From positions 1 through 64,000 of the forward strand of contig DATKZT010000062.1 in assembly GCA_035527845.1 (NCBI GenBank): DNA of 64,000 nucleotides. Direction: 5' to 3'. Origin of the DNA: JAUWKC01 sp035527845 (lineage in GTDB: Bacteria; Planctomycetota; Phycisphaerae; Sedimentisphaerales; Anaerobacaceae). Both the position numbers and the translations under genes were made by a program. The notes beneath the pieces are model-generated. The model was not told where the DNA came from. It saw only the letters and a list, made by a program, of their open reading frames with translations, and made no database searches. Shown here in pieces: positions 17,871-26,500 of the stretch; the stretch's first letter is position 1; each line of letters begins with the position of its first letter.

Positions 17871-18710
17871 TCAAGGCAGATGTAGACCTAACATCGATGC
17901 TGCGCCCTTGAGGAGCTGATAGGCCTCTGATGCCGCCGCCATCGTCTGGACCGTCGAGGCTATGGCCTGAAGAGCGCCCCGAATCCTTAATGAGTTGGGT
18001 TTTGGCCGTTTGATTTCATTCGTCACATCCGAAACCAATTCTAAAGTCTCACTTCGCCTATCTGGAGAAAGCGAACGCGATTCTTCGAGCGCCTGTTTCA
18101 CGGATTCGAGTGCCTTTTCAATTTCATGAATCTCTTCACTTCCGATGTTGATATTAATTGATGCTGATGATCTATCGCCCGTCTGAACAATGCCGTAACT
18201 TTGATAGATGTTGACAACTCCCGACTCGCGCTGTGATGACGTCGATTGTCTTAACGCAGTGTAGTCAATTTCGTTGCAAATACGAACCGCTGCACTTCTT
18301 CGAAGCTCTTCAGCAGATTTTGCATGAACTGGTCCTCTTGCGATCCCTCGCAGCTCTTCGCAATACTTTGCCAGGTCACCTGACTCGCTAGCCAACATAG
18401 TTTCCAGGCGCCTTTTGACATCCATAACCGTCTCCTGGCTCAACCTGATTCCCTGTGCATCGAGCGCACGAGCAAATGCATACCAGATTAGGGAAGCGCG
18501 CACCCTGAATTCGTTCCCGACAGCAGCCGTAATCGAGCCCACCGTTGCTCCAGAATATAATGCCCCCTTGGCATTCATTCTCTCTTTAATTTGCGAGACC
18601 TCGCGCGCGAAAACGCCTCGCCGATCTTCAAGCTCTTGGGCAACTCGTTCCTCAACTACCGAAATCGTCTTTTGGTCTATCATTCGTCGTACTTCCTCAA
18701 GATTTAACAC
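17871..18710 (-). CDS. Hypothetical protein with helical ends and a VQTGD-type linker
   Basis: About 279 residues, not recognised as a whole. The N-terminal 150 residues are charged and helical. Then comes a short Asn/Gly-rich strand region NIYQSYGIVQTGDRSSASIN, like the VQTGD-type segments that separate domains in several predicted bacterial conflict proteins (from memory). A helical C-terminus with moderately hydrophobic ends follows, without a clear membrane span. The GTG at 18710 has no ribosome binding site; ATG at 18683 (GAGG upstream) is an alternative. It lies next to the HEPN protein gene and reads the same way. Confidence 0.6.
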   Translation of the reverse strand: MLNLEEVRRMIDQKTISVVEERVAQELEDRRGVFAREVSQIKERMNAKGALYSGATVGSITAAVGNEFRVRASLIWYAFARALDAQGIRLSQETVMDVKRRLETMLASESGDLAKYCEELRGIARGPVHAKSAEELRRSAAVRICNEIDYTALRQSTSSQRESGVVNIYQSYGIVQTGDRSSASININIGSEEIHEIEKALESVKQALEESRSLSPDRRSETLELVSDVTNEIKRPKPNSLRIRGALQAIASTVQTMAAASEAYQLLKGAASMLGLHLP

Positions 18711-18842
18711 CCGTATATCGCTATTGCGGTTCTTCTACTTTTGTTCACTTCCAGCCCCCGTCTCCTTTTTCTTCTTGGCGCCACCCGACCGCCTCTTTCG
18801 CCTATCACCTAATTCTGTTTTGTCTTTCGCACTTCCAGTTTA

Positions 18843-20318
18843 TCAACCTTCCGTAAGACGTTCCTTAAGCCAGAAGTAGTGCATAAAAACATCACCCCAT
18901 ACACTTTCCACAAGTTTCTGAACAGATTCTCTGCAAATATTCTTTGTCTGTAAGGTTTTCTCTTTGAAAGCGCTTTCGAGTTTTCTTAACGCATCAAGTT
19001 CTTCAAAATGGTCGTTCGTTCGCTCTGCGGAGACTAGCCGTGAAAGGTCTTCCTTAAGTTCATTTGGTAGGTCATCACTATTTTCCAGGAGAACTTTTGC
19101 AGCAAGACGAGTTGCACCGATCATTGTCTCTAACCTCAGACCGCTTTCCCCAATATACTTGTACTGATCGATAACCGTAACAATGGGAAGAATGCTCTCT
19201 AACCGTTTACCTGTATCCATTTCATTGTTGCTTAGTATTGTGCAAATCTCTCTAAACCGTTCTTCATTTGTAATGAACTTTTCCTCCAATCCCGAACTTT
19301 CAGCTAACTCAGCCCCAGTTAGAAGAGTCCCAAGACAAAGTTGAAATATCTGCCGACCATACGAAAGAAGAGACTGATACTTATGACCTTCTGCCGTTTT
19401 CTTTATTGAATCCGTGGCAATAAAATTAACTTCTCCCATACTTCCCTCATGCACGACCTCCGAACGCGCCTGGTAGAACTGCCTAGCCCAAATATCCAAA
19501 CGGGGAACTCTACCCAAAAGCAAGGAAATTGCGTCCGTCAGGCGATCAGTCTTCTGGTCTGCGGGTAACCTCATCAGTGCTTCAAACGCGATAGAGAGGT
19601 CAACAATGGCACCTTCGGGACCATTTCCTTCACTGTTTGCAGCATTGAACCAGTGCAAAGAATTGAAAACTCGTGCTGATGTTTGTGTGACATTCTTCTT
19701 TAGCAAACTGCACAGTAAACGATAGTCGCACCTTGAATTCTCAGCTTGGGTAATGTCGAACCTCAAGTCCTGCGACATGTTAAGGCCTATATGTGGTACT
19801 GGACCGTACAGCCGCGACCCCCTCGCGACCCAAAAGTGATGCCGAAAATTGTACAAACCTGCATACCCATCTATTCTACCCCGATTATCACCTGCCGAAG
19901 AGGAACCTTCCACCGCACACACATGAAAATCCGGCCAGACGAGACTCTTCGGAACCAGGCTAGGTGAGAAAATCACCATGCTCGCGTGTTCAGGCGAAAG
20001 AAAGATGTCTCCAAATTCATGGCGTGGTGACGCATAACAATACGCAATTACCGCTTGTATCTCTTTCAGACGCCCGACGTCAGGTGCTGGCTGATTCATA
20101 TCGATGAACGGAATAAGCGCGTAACATCCGGATTTTATTCGTAGGTTATCCTTCAAAAAAAGCATGTCCGCTATATCATTCAGATACTCTCCCTGCTTTG
20201 GTGTCAGTGTGTCAGCCACGTCCGTCGAGCGAAATATAAGTTCACCGATAGACACAGCGTCACTCGTCTTCAAATACGGGAAAACTGCAAAACTGCGGTC
20301 TGAACATTCTGTTTGCAT
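18843..20318 (-). CDS. Apea-like HEPN domain protein
   Basis: About 491 residues. A beta-rich N-terminal part of about 220 residues precedes a helical domain with FEALMRLPADQKTDRLTDA and then RQFYQARSEVVHEGS. R285 and H290 form the R-x4-H catalytic signature of HEPN ribonucleases, and the arrangement with a preceding FEAL helix is that of Apea-like HEPN domains. A helical tail of about 180 residues follows. Such proteins are often linked to defence or RNA cleavage; no target can be named here. The ATG has GAGG 7 bases upstream. Its neighbours at 17871 and 20525 are also orphan genes on the same strand. Confidence 0.72.
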   Translation of the reverse strand: MQTECSDRSFAVFPYLKTSDAVSIGELIFRSTDVADTLTPKQGEYLNDIADMLFLKDNLRIKSGCYALIPFIDMNQPAPDVGRLKEIQAVIAYCYASPRHEFGDIFLSPEHASMVIFSPSLVPKSLVWPDFHVCAVEGSSSAGDNRGRIDGYAGLYNFRHHFWVARGSRLYGPVPHIGLNMSQDLRFDITQAENSRCDYRLLCSLLKKNVTQTSARVFNSLHWFNAANSEGNGPEGAIVDLSIAFEALMRLPADQKTDRLTDAISLLLGRVPRLDIWARQFYQARSEVVHEGSMGEVNFIATDSIKKTAEGHKYQSLLSYGRQIFQLCLGTLLTGAELAESSGLEEKFITNEERFREICTILSNNEMDTGKRLESILPIVTVIDQYKYIGESGLRLETMIGATRLAAKVLLENSDDLPNELKEDLSRLVSAERTNDHFEELDALRKLESAFKEKTLQTKNICRESVQKLVESVWGDVFMHYFWLKERLTEG

Positions 20319-20524
20319 CCTAAATCCTCTTAAAGCCTACCACACTAACGCGCGCTGCTTCTTGTTGTCTTCCGCATCGGCAACCCCCTTGCCGATCCCA
20401 CCGACCTGAACCCTGAATCCACAGCGTACCCGGCTTGCCACCACTCGATCTACACCGCCCTACCTCTATTTTCAACCAAAACAACCGAAATCCCGCAAAA
20501 TCAAAAACCTACCCCACTGCCCAA

Positions 20525-20884
20525 TCAAGTTTCCTTTTTAATTCTGAAAATCCCGCAAGTTCTCCCGCTTGCCCCGAATGGTTTTTCGCCTTTTTGACTG
20601 AAGATTAAGTACCTTGTGTCAAAATACTTTGTCTCAATCCTATTGTATGCTCGGCCTAATGCGCTACCAATCCTTTTTGCAGGACCTTTATATGACCCTC
20701 CTTTCTTTCCTAAAGCTTTTCCTTCGCTTTTTTCAATTCTTGCCCGAATTTCGGGATTCTCCTTTCTTAAACTCATCCATATTTGATAGGACGTTAAAAA
20801 ACACTTCTCCTTAGTTTCTTTCTCCCTCGCTTTTCTAAGAATTGGAATACAAGCTTCAACAATTTCTTTGTTTGATATACTCAT
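20525..20884 (-). CDS. Small basic hypothetical protein
   Basis: About 119 residues, strongly basic (many Lys and Arg), with helical IVEACIPILRKAREKETKEK at the start and a glycine-rich KGGSYKGPAKRIG stretch in the middle, which could contact nucleic acid. No family is recognised. It lies upstream of the HEPN gene on the same strand with a 206-base gap, so may share the accessory island. Confidence 0.5.
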   Translation of the reverse strand: MSISNKEIVEACIPILRKAREKETKEKCFLTSYQIWMSLRKENPEIRARIEKSEGKALGKKGGSYKGPAKRIGSALGRAYNRIETKYFDTRYLIFSQKGEKPFGASGRTCGIFRIKKET

Positions 20885-21154
20885 ATCTCATTCCCCAAAT
20901 ATCACGGCTAACCTCTAATCATGACGCCGAATTCACCACTGAACCGCGCCCTCAACTCCTTCAAATTCGGCACAAAATCCTCTATGAGCCATTTCTCCCA
21001 TGGGCCACGGCCCACTTCCCGGAAACGCAAGGAACTATCACACCGCTGCTCTGTATCCGCACCCAATTATCCGGTTTTCGCCCTGTGTGTCAATACAAAT
21101 CCCGCCAAATCAAAAACCCACCCTTTACCCCGTTAGAAATAAGCCGCCCTCCCA

Positions 21155-21490
21155 GGGTTTACCCGCCGAAGGCGGGCCAGTCAGCTTCACCAATGGGGCA
21201 ACTGCCCCGCGGACCAAGCCAAAAAGCCGCGACAAAGCTTCCTTTACGAGCGGCTTGTGTCGAGGCTTGTCCGCCGATTCTCTCGGCTGGCCTAACAAAT
21301 GGGGCGTTTCTCAAGCGACCCCGTGGACAAGGCGAGCCTCTGTGGAAAAAGCTCGCTTTTGCAGCAGAGTTCGCCGCGACCACCAAGCCAGCCTACAACC
21401 CTCTCTGTGCTTGCCCGCCACGCCGCTTGTCCGCCACGTCCTTTGGCGGATTTGGCGGGACCTCTGAGCTTGCCCGCCGCTCCTTATGGC
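21155..21490. repeat. GC-rich intergenic repeats with CCCGCC/GGCGGG blocks
   Basis: Several partly palindromic pieces such as cccgccgaaggcgggcc, cttgcccgccacgccgcttg and tccgccacgtcctttggcgg. Open frames across it on both strands are compositional artefacts. Confidence 0.55.
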
Positions 21491-21806
21491 GGGCTCTCTG
21501 CGTGCTCTGTGGCTAAACCCCTTTTTCGTGCTAATTCGTGTCCATTCGTGGCTAATTCTTTTGCCCTTTTTCGTTGACTTTTGCTTAAAACTATGTTAAA
21601 ATACCCCCCAGAATGTACAACCTGATACTGAATACTAAATACCAAATGCGGACCCCTTCAAAATGGCTACCCAAGCCCAATCCGTCCTAAATCGTAAATC
21701 TGAAATCGTAAATAGTAAATTAGATAAGCCTTCCTATAAGGCACCTATCTCACCGGGACCGCCCCTGTCTCACACAACCCCGGCAAACTCAGCAAATTTA
21801 CCCGCC

Positions 21807-21850
21807 GCTTGCCCCCCGCTTGCCCGCCGCTTGCCCGCCGCTTGCCCGCC
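21807..21850. repeat. Tandem repeat, 11-bp unit x4
   Basis: Four copies of gcttgcccgcc (the first with one change, gcttgcccccc) run without gaps. The array is followed directly by a 13-bp tandem array with the complementary GGCGG core. Confidence 0.85.
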
Positions 21851-21915
21851 GTTCGTCTGGCGGGTTCGTCTGGCGGGTTCGTCTGGCGGGTTCGTTTGGC
21901 GGGTCTGTTTGGCGG
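21851..21915. repeat. Tandem repeat, 13-bp unit x5
   Basis: Five copies of gttcgtctggcgg (the fourth gttcgtttggcgg, the fifth gtctgtttggcgg). The GGCGG cores can pair with the CCGCC cores of the preceding 11-bp array, so the two arrays could fold into one long hairpin. Confidence 0.85.
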
Positions 21916-22085
21916 GCCGCCTAAACCCCCAGGAATCTGACTGCCCCGAAAGTGAAAATGTACGAAGGATTACGTACGAATTTATCAGCAAATTATGCAA
22001 AACAAACCCAATCCGCACAGACCCAAGAATTAGCACAAGTGCTTGTCTCGCAAAAACTTACGAAAAACATGCCAAATTCTCCGGC

Positions 22086-22196
22086 CCAAAAGCAAACCCA
22101 AACGAACCCAAACGAACCCAAAGCAAACCCAATTTTTGGCTCACCAGGGGCCCCCAAACCCAAAACGAACCCAAACGAACCCAATCTGGTGCCGCC
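22086..22196. repeat. AAACCC-rich repeat, inverted partner at 46666-46775
   Basis: Short units of the type caaacgaaccc repeat along 111 bases, with a fixed middle part (cccaatttttggc, then ggcccccaaa). The reverse complement of 46666-46775 matches along the full length, roughly 85% by eye. Confidence 0.8.
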
Positions 22197-22223
22197 CGGA
22201 GCTGCCGGAATCGGAGCTCAGCT

Positions 22224-23006
22224 TCAGATTTGCGAGCACGAAGCCGGGCGCAACATTATGTTGGTGACATTGGAGACGGTATCTTTGTAATATGGGTCTT
22301 CCTTGAGCTTCTTCCAGCCGGGGTGTTCGCGGAACACGTTCCACGCCTTTTCCTTGGCGTCCATATCATCGAAGCCGAGCATGTATGTCAAGTTCGGCAG
22401 CTTGGGCCCGATGAGCGATTGGCCGAAGAACACCGGGTTCATGCCCGCTTTGCGAAAGACGGCTATTTCTCCGCCGGTATTGAACATTTCGATTTTCTTC
22501 TTTGCCGCGAGCGAGTTATGGCTCTCGTATATCCGCAACTGCAAAATGCGCGACTCGGCCTTCGTCGGTATCTCAAGTCTGGGTATCGCCTCGAAGGCAA
22601 GCATCAGTGTGCTCTCGATGCGCTCATAAGCCGGGTCCGACTTCGGCGCATCCAACACACTCGCCGCGGCCTTGCGATAGTCAGCGTCAGACCCTATAAG
22701 CCCCGAAGCGGTAACAACCGACTCCAAAGACTTATGAGGCAGCAGCACGTAAAGGTCGGGACTTTCCGGCTCGAATACTGTGAACACGCCGACCGGCGTG
22801 ATACCGATGCGGTTCAAGGCCGGAATCGCCGCCGCCTTCAAGTAATCAAGCACGACCTTTCCTTTCTCTGCCGACTTGAGGCGATACGCCCTTAGCTCGT
22901 AGTATTCACGCTGCGACTCTCCACTTTTGCTCTCGGCCCGGGCGACCCCGCCGAGCGTCCCCACTGCAGCGACACCCGTCGCCGCCAAAAATTCTCGTCT
23001 TTTCAT
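22224..23006 (-). CDS. NIPSNAP family protein with Tat-type signal
   Basis: About 260 residues. The N-terminus MKRREFLAATGVAAVGTLGG is a twin-arginine-like export signal. Two NIPSNAP (dimeric alpha-beta barrel) halves follow: YYELRAYRLKSAEKG at the start of the first, and ILQLRIYESHNSLAAKKKIEMF at the start of the second, which also has WNVFREHPGWKKL near the end. The biochemical role of the family is unclear; in planctomycetes such exported copies are frequent. Start 23006 is chosen because of GGAGAG upstream and the RR motif position. It is transcribed alone, with repeats downstream. Confidence 0.85.
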   Translation of the reverse strand: MKRREFLAATGVAAVGTLGGVARAESKSGESQREYYELRAYRLKSAEKGKVVLDYLKAAAIPALNRIGITPVGVFTVFEPESPDLYVLLPHKSLESVVTASGLIGSDADYRKAAASVLDAPKSDPAYERIESTLMLAFEAIPRLEIPTKAESRILQLRIYESHNSLAAKKKIEMFNTGGEIAVFRKAGMNPVFFGQSLIGPKLPNLTYMLGFDDMDAKEKAWNVFREHPGWKKLKEDPYYKDTVSNVTNIMLRPASCSQI

Positions 23007-23137
23007 ATCTTCGCTCTCCAATTGATAGTCTTGAACACAGGTCCCCAATCTATATGGGTTTGACCCTGTTCTTGCCGTATACTAACACACCAACGCGAAA
23101 ACAGCAAATCCCGCCTGCCATTGACTCGCCTCGTCCA

Positions 23138-23210
23138 CCCGCTTGCCCACTTGCTTGTCCGCCGTTCGTTTGGCGGACTTGCCCCCGTGGGCGGGTTTAG
23201 CCGTCGCCGA
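23138..23210. repeat. GC-rich CCCGCC/GGCGGG repeat
   Basis: The pieces gttcgtttggcgga and gggcgggtttagcc belong to the same family as the arrays at 21.8 kb. They lie in the 517-base divergent gap between the NIPSNAP gene and the giant secreted protein gene. Confidence 0.5.
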
Positions 23211-23304
23211 CCCGGCGACCCATCAATTCCATGGTTAGCCCGCAGGCCTGCATTGCGCGGTCATTTACTCCCGAAATTTATTTCGCCGCCAAGAAACAGC
23301 CCTG

Positions 23305-23410
23305 CTTTCGAGTCCACAGGTAAAATACTCGCATTCTGCCGCCCATATCGCCTCGCCCTCTGCATGTGTCAAATTTTCGCCCCTCTTATAAAAGAATCTG
23401 CTTGACAACG
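23305..23410 (+). repeat. Duplicated promoter-proximal segment, partner at 28764-28868
   Basis: About 105 bases match the region upstream of the next giant gene, with shared stretches such as attctgccgccc, tatcgcct and aattttcgcccc, ending in ttgacaac, with one single-base gap. Both copies precede a giant secreted protein gene and include its -35 box. Confidence 0.8.
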
Positions 23411-23429
23411 GAAATTGCAGCCGTATAAT
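23402..23429 (+). promoter_or_regulatory. Sigma-70-like promoter (TTGACA-16-TATAAT)
   Basis: Perfect -35 and -10 boxes spaced by 16 bases, about 137 bases upstream of the start of the giant secreted protein gene. Confidence 0.7.
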
Positions 23430-23565
23430 TAGAATCGGCTTTGAGACGTTTGGGTAATTTCGGAGAGCAGTAGAAAATGCAAGTCAAGCACACCCTCGCC
23501 GGTATAGTACGCGGGCTCGGCTGGAGGTGCGCACCAAGTCTGGCGGTCCTTCCAGGAGGCCTATT

Positions 23566-26500
23566 ATGTGCAGTACGAATCTAAAAACTTGCGCGGTGGC
23601 CACGATACTCTTTCTGCTTGCGGCTGACAGCACCTCGGCGCGGATTATTACCGTCGATGACGACGGCCCTGCGGATTTCAACAACATTCAGGCGGCTATC
23701 AACGACAGCAATGACGATGATATCGTATTGGTGGAGCCCGGCAGGTATTACGAGAACATCAATTTTCTGGGCAAAGCTATCACGGTCAGCAGCACCAATC
23801 CGGATGATCCCAATATTGTTGAGAGCACTATTATCGATGGTAGCCAGCCGACAAATTCGGACAATGGCTCGGTGGTAGCCTTTGCCAATGGGGAAGGTCG
23901 TGATTCGGTTCTCCAGGGCCTTACTCTGACGGGCGGCGCCGGAACGCACTCCGGAGCGAACTGGGGCGGCGGTGGTGTCTATTGCTATAACGCGTCTCCA
24001 ACAATTTCAGATAATATTGTTGTCGGTAATATAGTACAACACGACGGAATTGCCGATTGGGGCGGGGCTCTTTGGGGAAGATCCGGCTCAAATCCTTTAT
24101 TATACGCAAACAAGATAACCAGCAACTCTGCTGACTCGGGAGGAGCCGTCTATACATATCAGCCGATAGAGATTCGCAACAATATCGTTTGCCATAATAC
24201 CGCATTGTCAAGCGGCGGGGGTCTGTATGTGCGAGACGAGGCTATCATAGTAAATAATGTTGTCTATAATAATATCGCCAATGCCGGTGATGGTGGCGGT
24301 ATTTATCTACGTGGGGCGACCAGCTCCACTGTAACAGGTAATACGATTGTCGGCAATTCCAGTGGACAGGGTGGGGCCAATCTTGACATACAATTCAGTG
24401 ATTATGTCGCTGTTGCAAACAATATCATAACCGAGGCACGCAATGGACCGGGAGTATATCTTTATGAAACGTCGATGGACTTCAAATATAACGATGTCTG
24501 GAATAACGCCGGCGGCAACTATGAAGGAGTGCCGGATCAAACCGGATTAAACGGTAATATTTCTGTTGACCCCGTTTTCGCTGACCGCGATTCCAATGAT
24601 TTTCATCTGGCGGTGGATTCACCTTGCGTAAACGCCGGTGATCCCAATTTTGTTCCCGACACAAACGAAACAGATATTGACGGAGAGCAGCGGGTCCTAT
24701 GGGGCCGCGTCGATATGGGCGCGGACGAACGCGGCGATTACCCCCGGCCCGTGGCCGACGCAGGCCCGGACCAGTATTTAGATGAGATTCAACTGCTGAC
24801 GCTCGACGGCAGCGGCAGTATCTTCTATGACCCAGGCGCGATTAAGCAGTACCAGTGGACGCAGATTGCGGGACCCAACGTTGCGCTAAGTGACTGGACA
24901 GCGATGCAACCGACATTCATGCCGGAAATTGAAGCCGAATATCGTTTTGAACTAATCGTAAGTGACGGGACACGAACCAGTGCGCCGGATGAAGTGCTGA
25001 TTGTGGCCGGGAATCGCCCTGCGGTGGCAAACGCCGGACCCAACACGATATGCCTGGTCGGAGAGCGCGTCACTCTCGACGGCACCGGCTCGTATGACCT
25101 TGACCCTATGGATGTGCTGAGCTATAGCTGGAGGCAGGTGCAGGGCCCGAACGTTGTCCTCGTAGATCCAAACACCCCAACACCATACTTTGACTGCAAT
25201 GAAAACGGCCTGTATGCGTTCGAACTGATTGTTAACGACGGTTTCGAAGACAGCGAGCCAGGCAGGGTTGAGGTGGCATGTATAAGCCTGATTATAAGTC
25301 AGGAGAGTTTGGACGTCGGTTACAGCACGGGCGACTATTTCCACTATCCGGACGTTTCTGGCGCCAAGGTTGTGTATGGCGTGGGGTCAGCCTGTGATTT
25401 TACCTGGGATATCAAATGCAAAGACCTGACCACAGGCATAGTCACGTCCTTTGCCGGCCGACCCGGACTGACAATTGATACTCAACCCAGTATTGATGGT
25501 GATATCCTTGTATGGTGTGGGGGGCCGGAGTATCAGAATCCGTGGGGTCATGAGCCCTCCAACGTCAGCGTTTTTGCAAGGAATATCAGGACCGGAACCC
25601 AAAGAACGCTCAGACCGTACTCCTGGTCCGAGTCTTACAGTCATCCGGCAGTTTCGGGAAACAAGGTAGTCTGGCTGGAGCACCTCAACCTTAATCCTAA
25701 CGACGCTGGTAATTACTGGTGGGACACGCCTTATAACATCTGCGGCGCCGACATCAGCAACCTGAGCAGCCCGGTATATTTCACCATAGACTCAGACGTC
25801 GGCACGCGCGACCCCTATCCCTGCTATAGTTATTCCAGCGAGTTTGATCATGTCATCGATATATCGGCCGACAGGGTCGTATGGGAGGCTCATGGGGATA
25901 TTTACGGCGCCGACATATCCGACCTGACGGACATCAAGGTTTTCCCCATTTGCACGGAGCCGGGGCCGCAGTTCGACCCTGCTATATCCGGCAATATCGT
26001 AATCTGGACCGACCGGCGAAATGATGTCGGCGATATATACGGCGCAGACATCTCTGATACAAACAATATCCGAGCATTTGAAGTTGTGCGACAAGTCGGT
26101 ATTCAGGAGCAGCCTGCAATAGACGGCAGTATCATCGTGTATGCCGGCACGCCGCAGGGACCCAGTATATACGCCCGTGTGCTTGGCGCCTGCTACCTTA
26201 CCAGCCTTCATGGAGTGATGCCGATACCACTGGATAGTTCCGGGTACACCCTGTTACCTGCGATAGACGGCGAAATAATCGTTTGGCAAACAGACACATA
26301 CGGAAAGGCGCGCGGCACTCGCCTGAGAATCGAGGTCGATACCGACGGCGATGGGATGCCTGACGACTGGGAGCTGGACAACGGGTTGAATCCTTGGCAC
26401 GATGACGCAGAGGCGGACCTCGACGGTGACGGCCTTATTAACATCTATGAGTACGCCAACGGTTCCAGGGCGGACAATCCCGATACGGACGGCGACGGGC

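Noticed and set aside
20842..21516. Overlapping plus-strand frames of 155-224 residues
   Set aside because: They cover GC-rich palindromic repeats and change composition with frame; no domain or start signal.
21807..22196. Possible CRISPR array
   Set aside because: The units are 11, 13 and about 10 bases long, directly adjacent and without unique spacers; no cas genes are present.
21663..22895. 410-residue frame on the plus strand
   Set aside because: Runs through the tandem repeats and then antisense to the NIPSNAP gene; its Pro/Asn/Lys repeats come from the AAACCC units.
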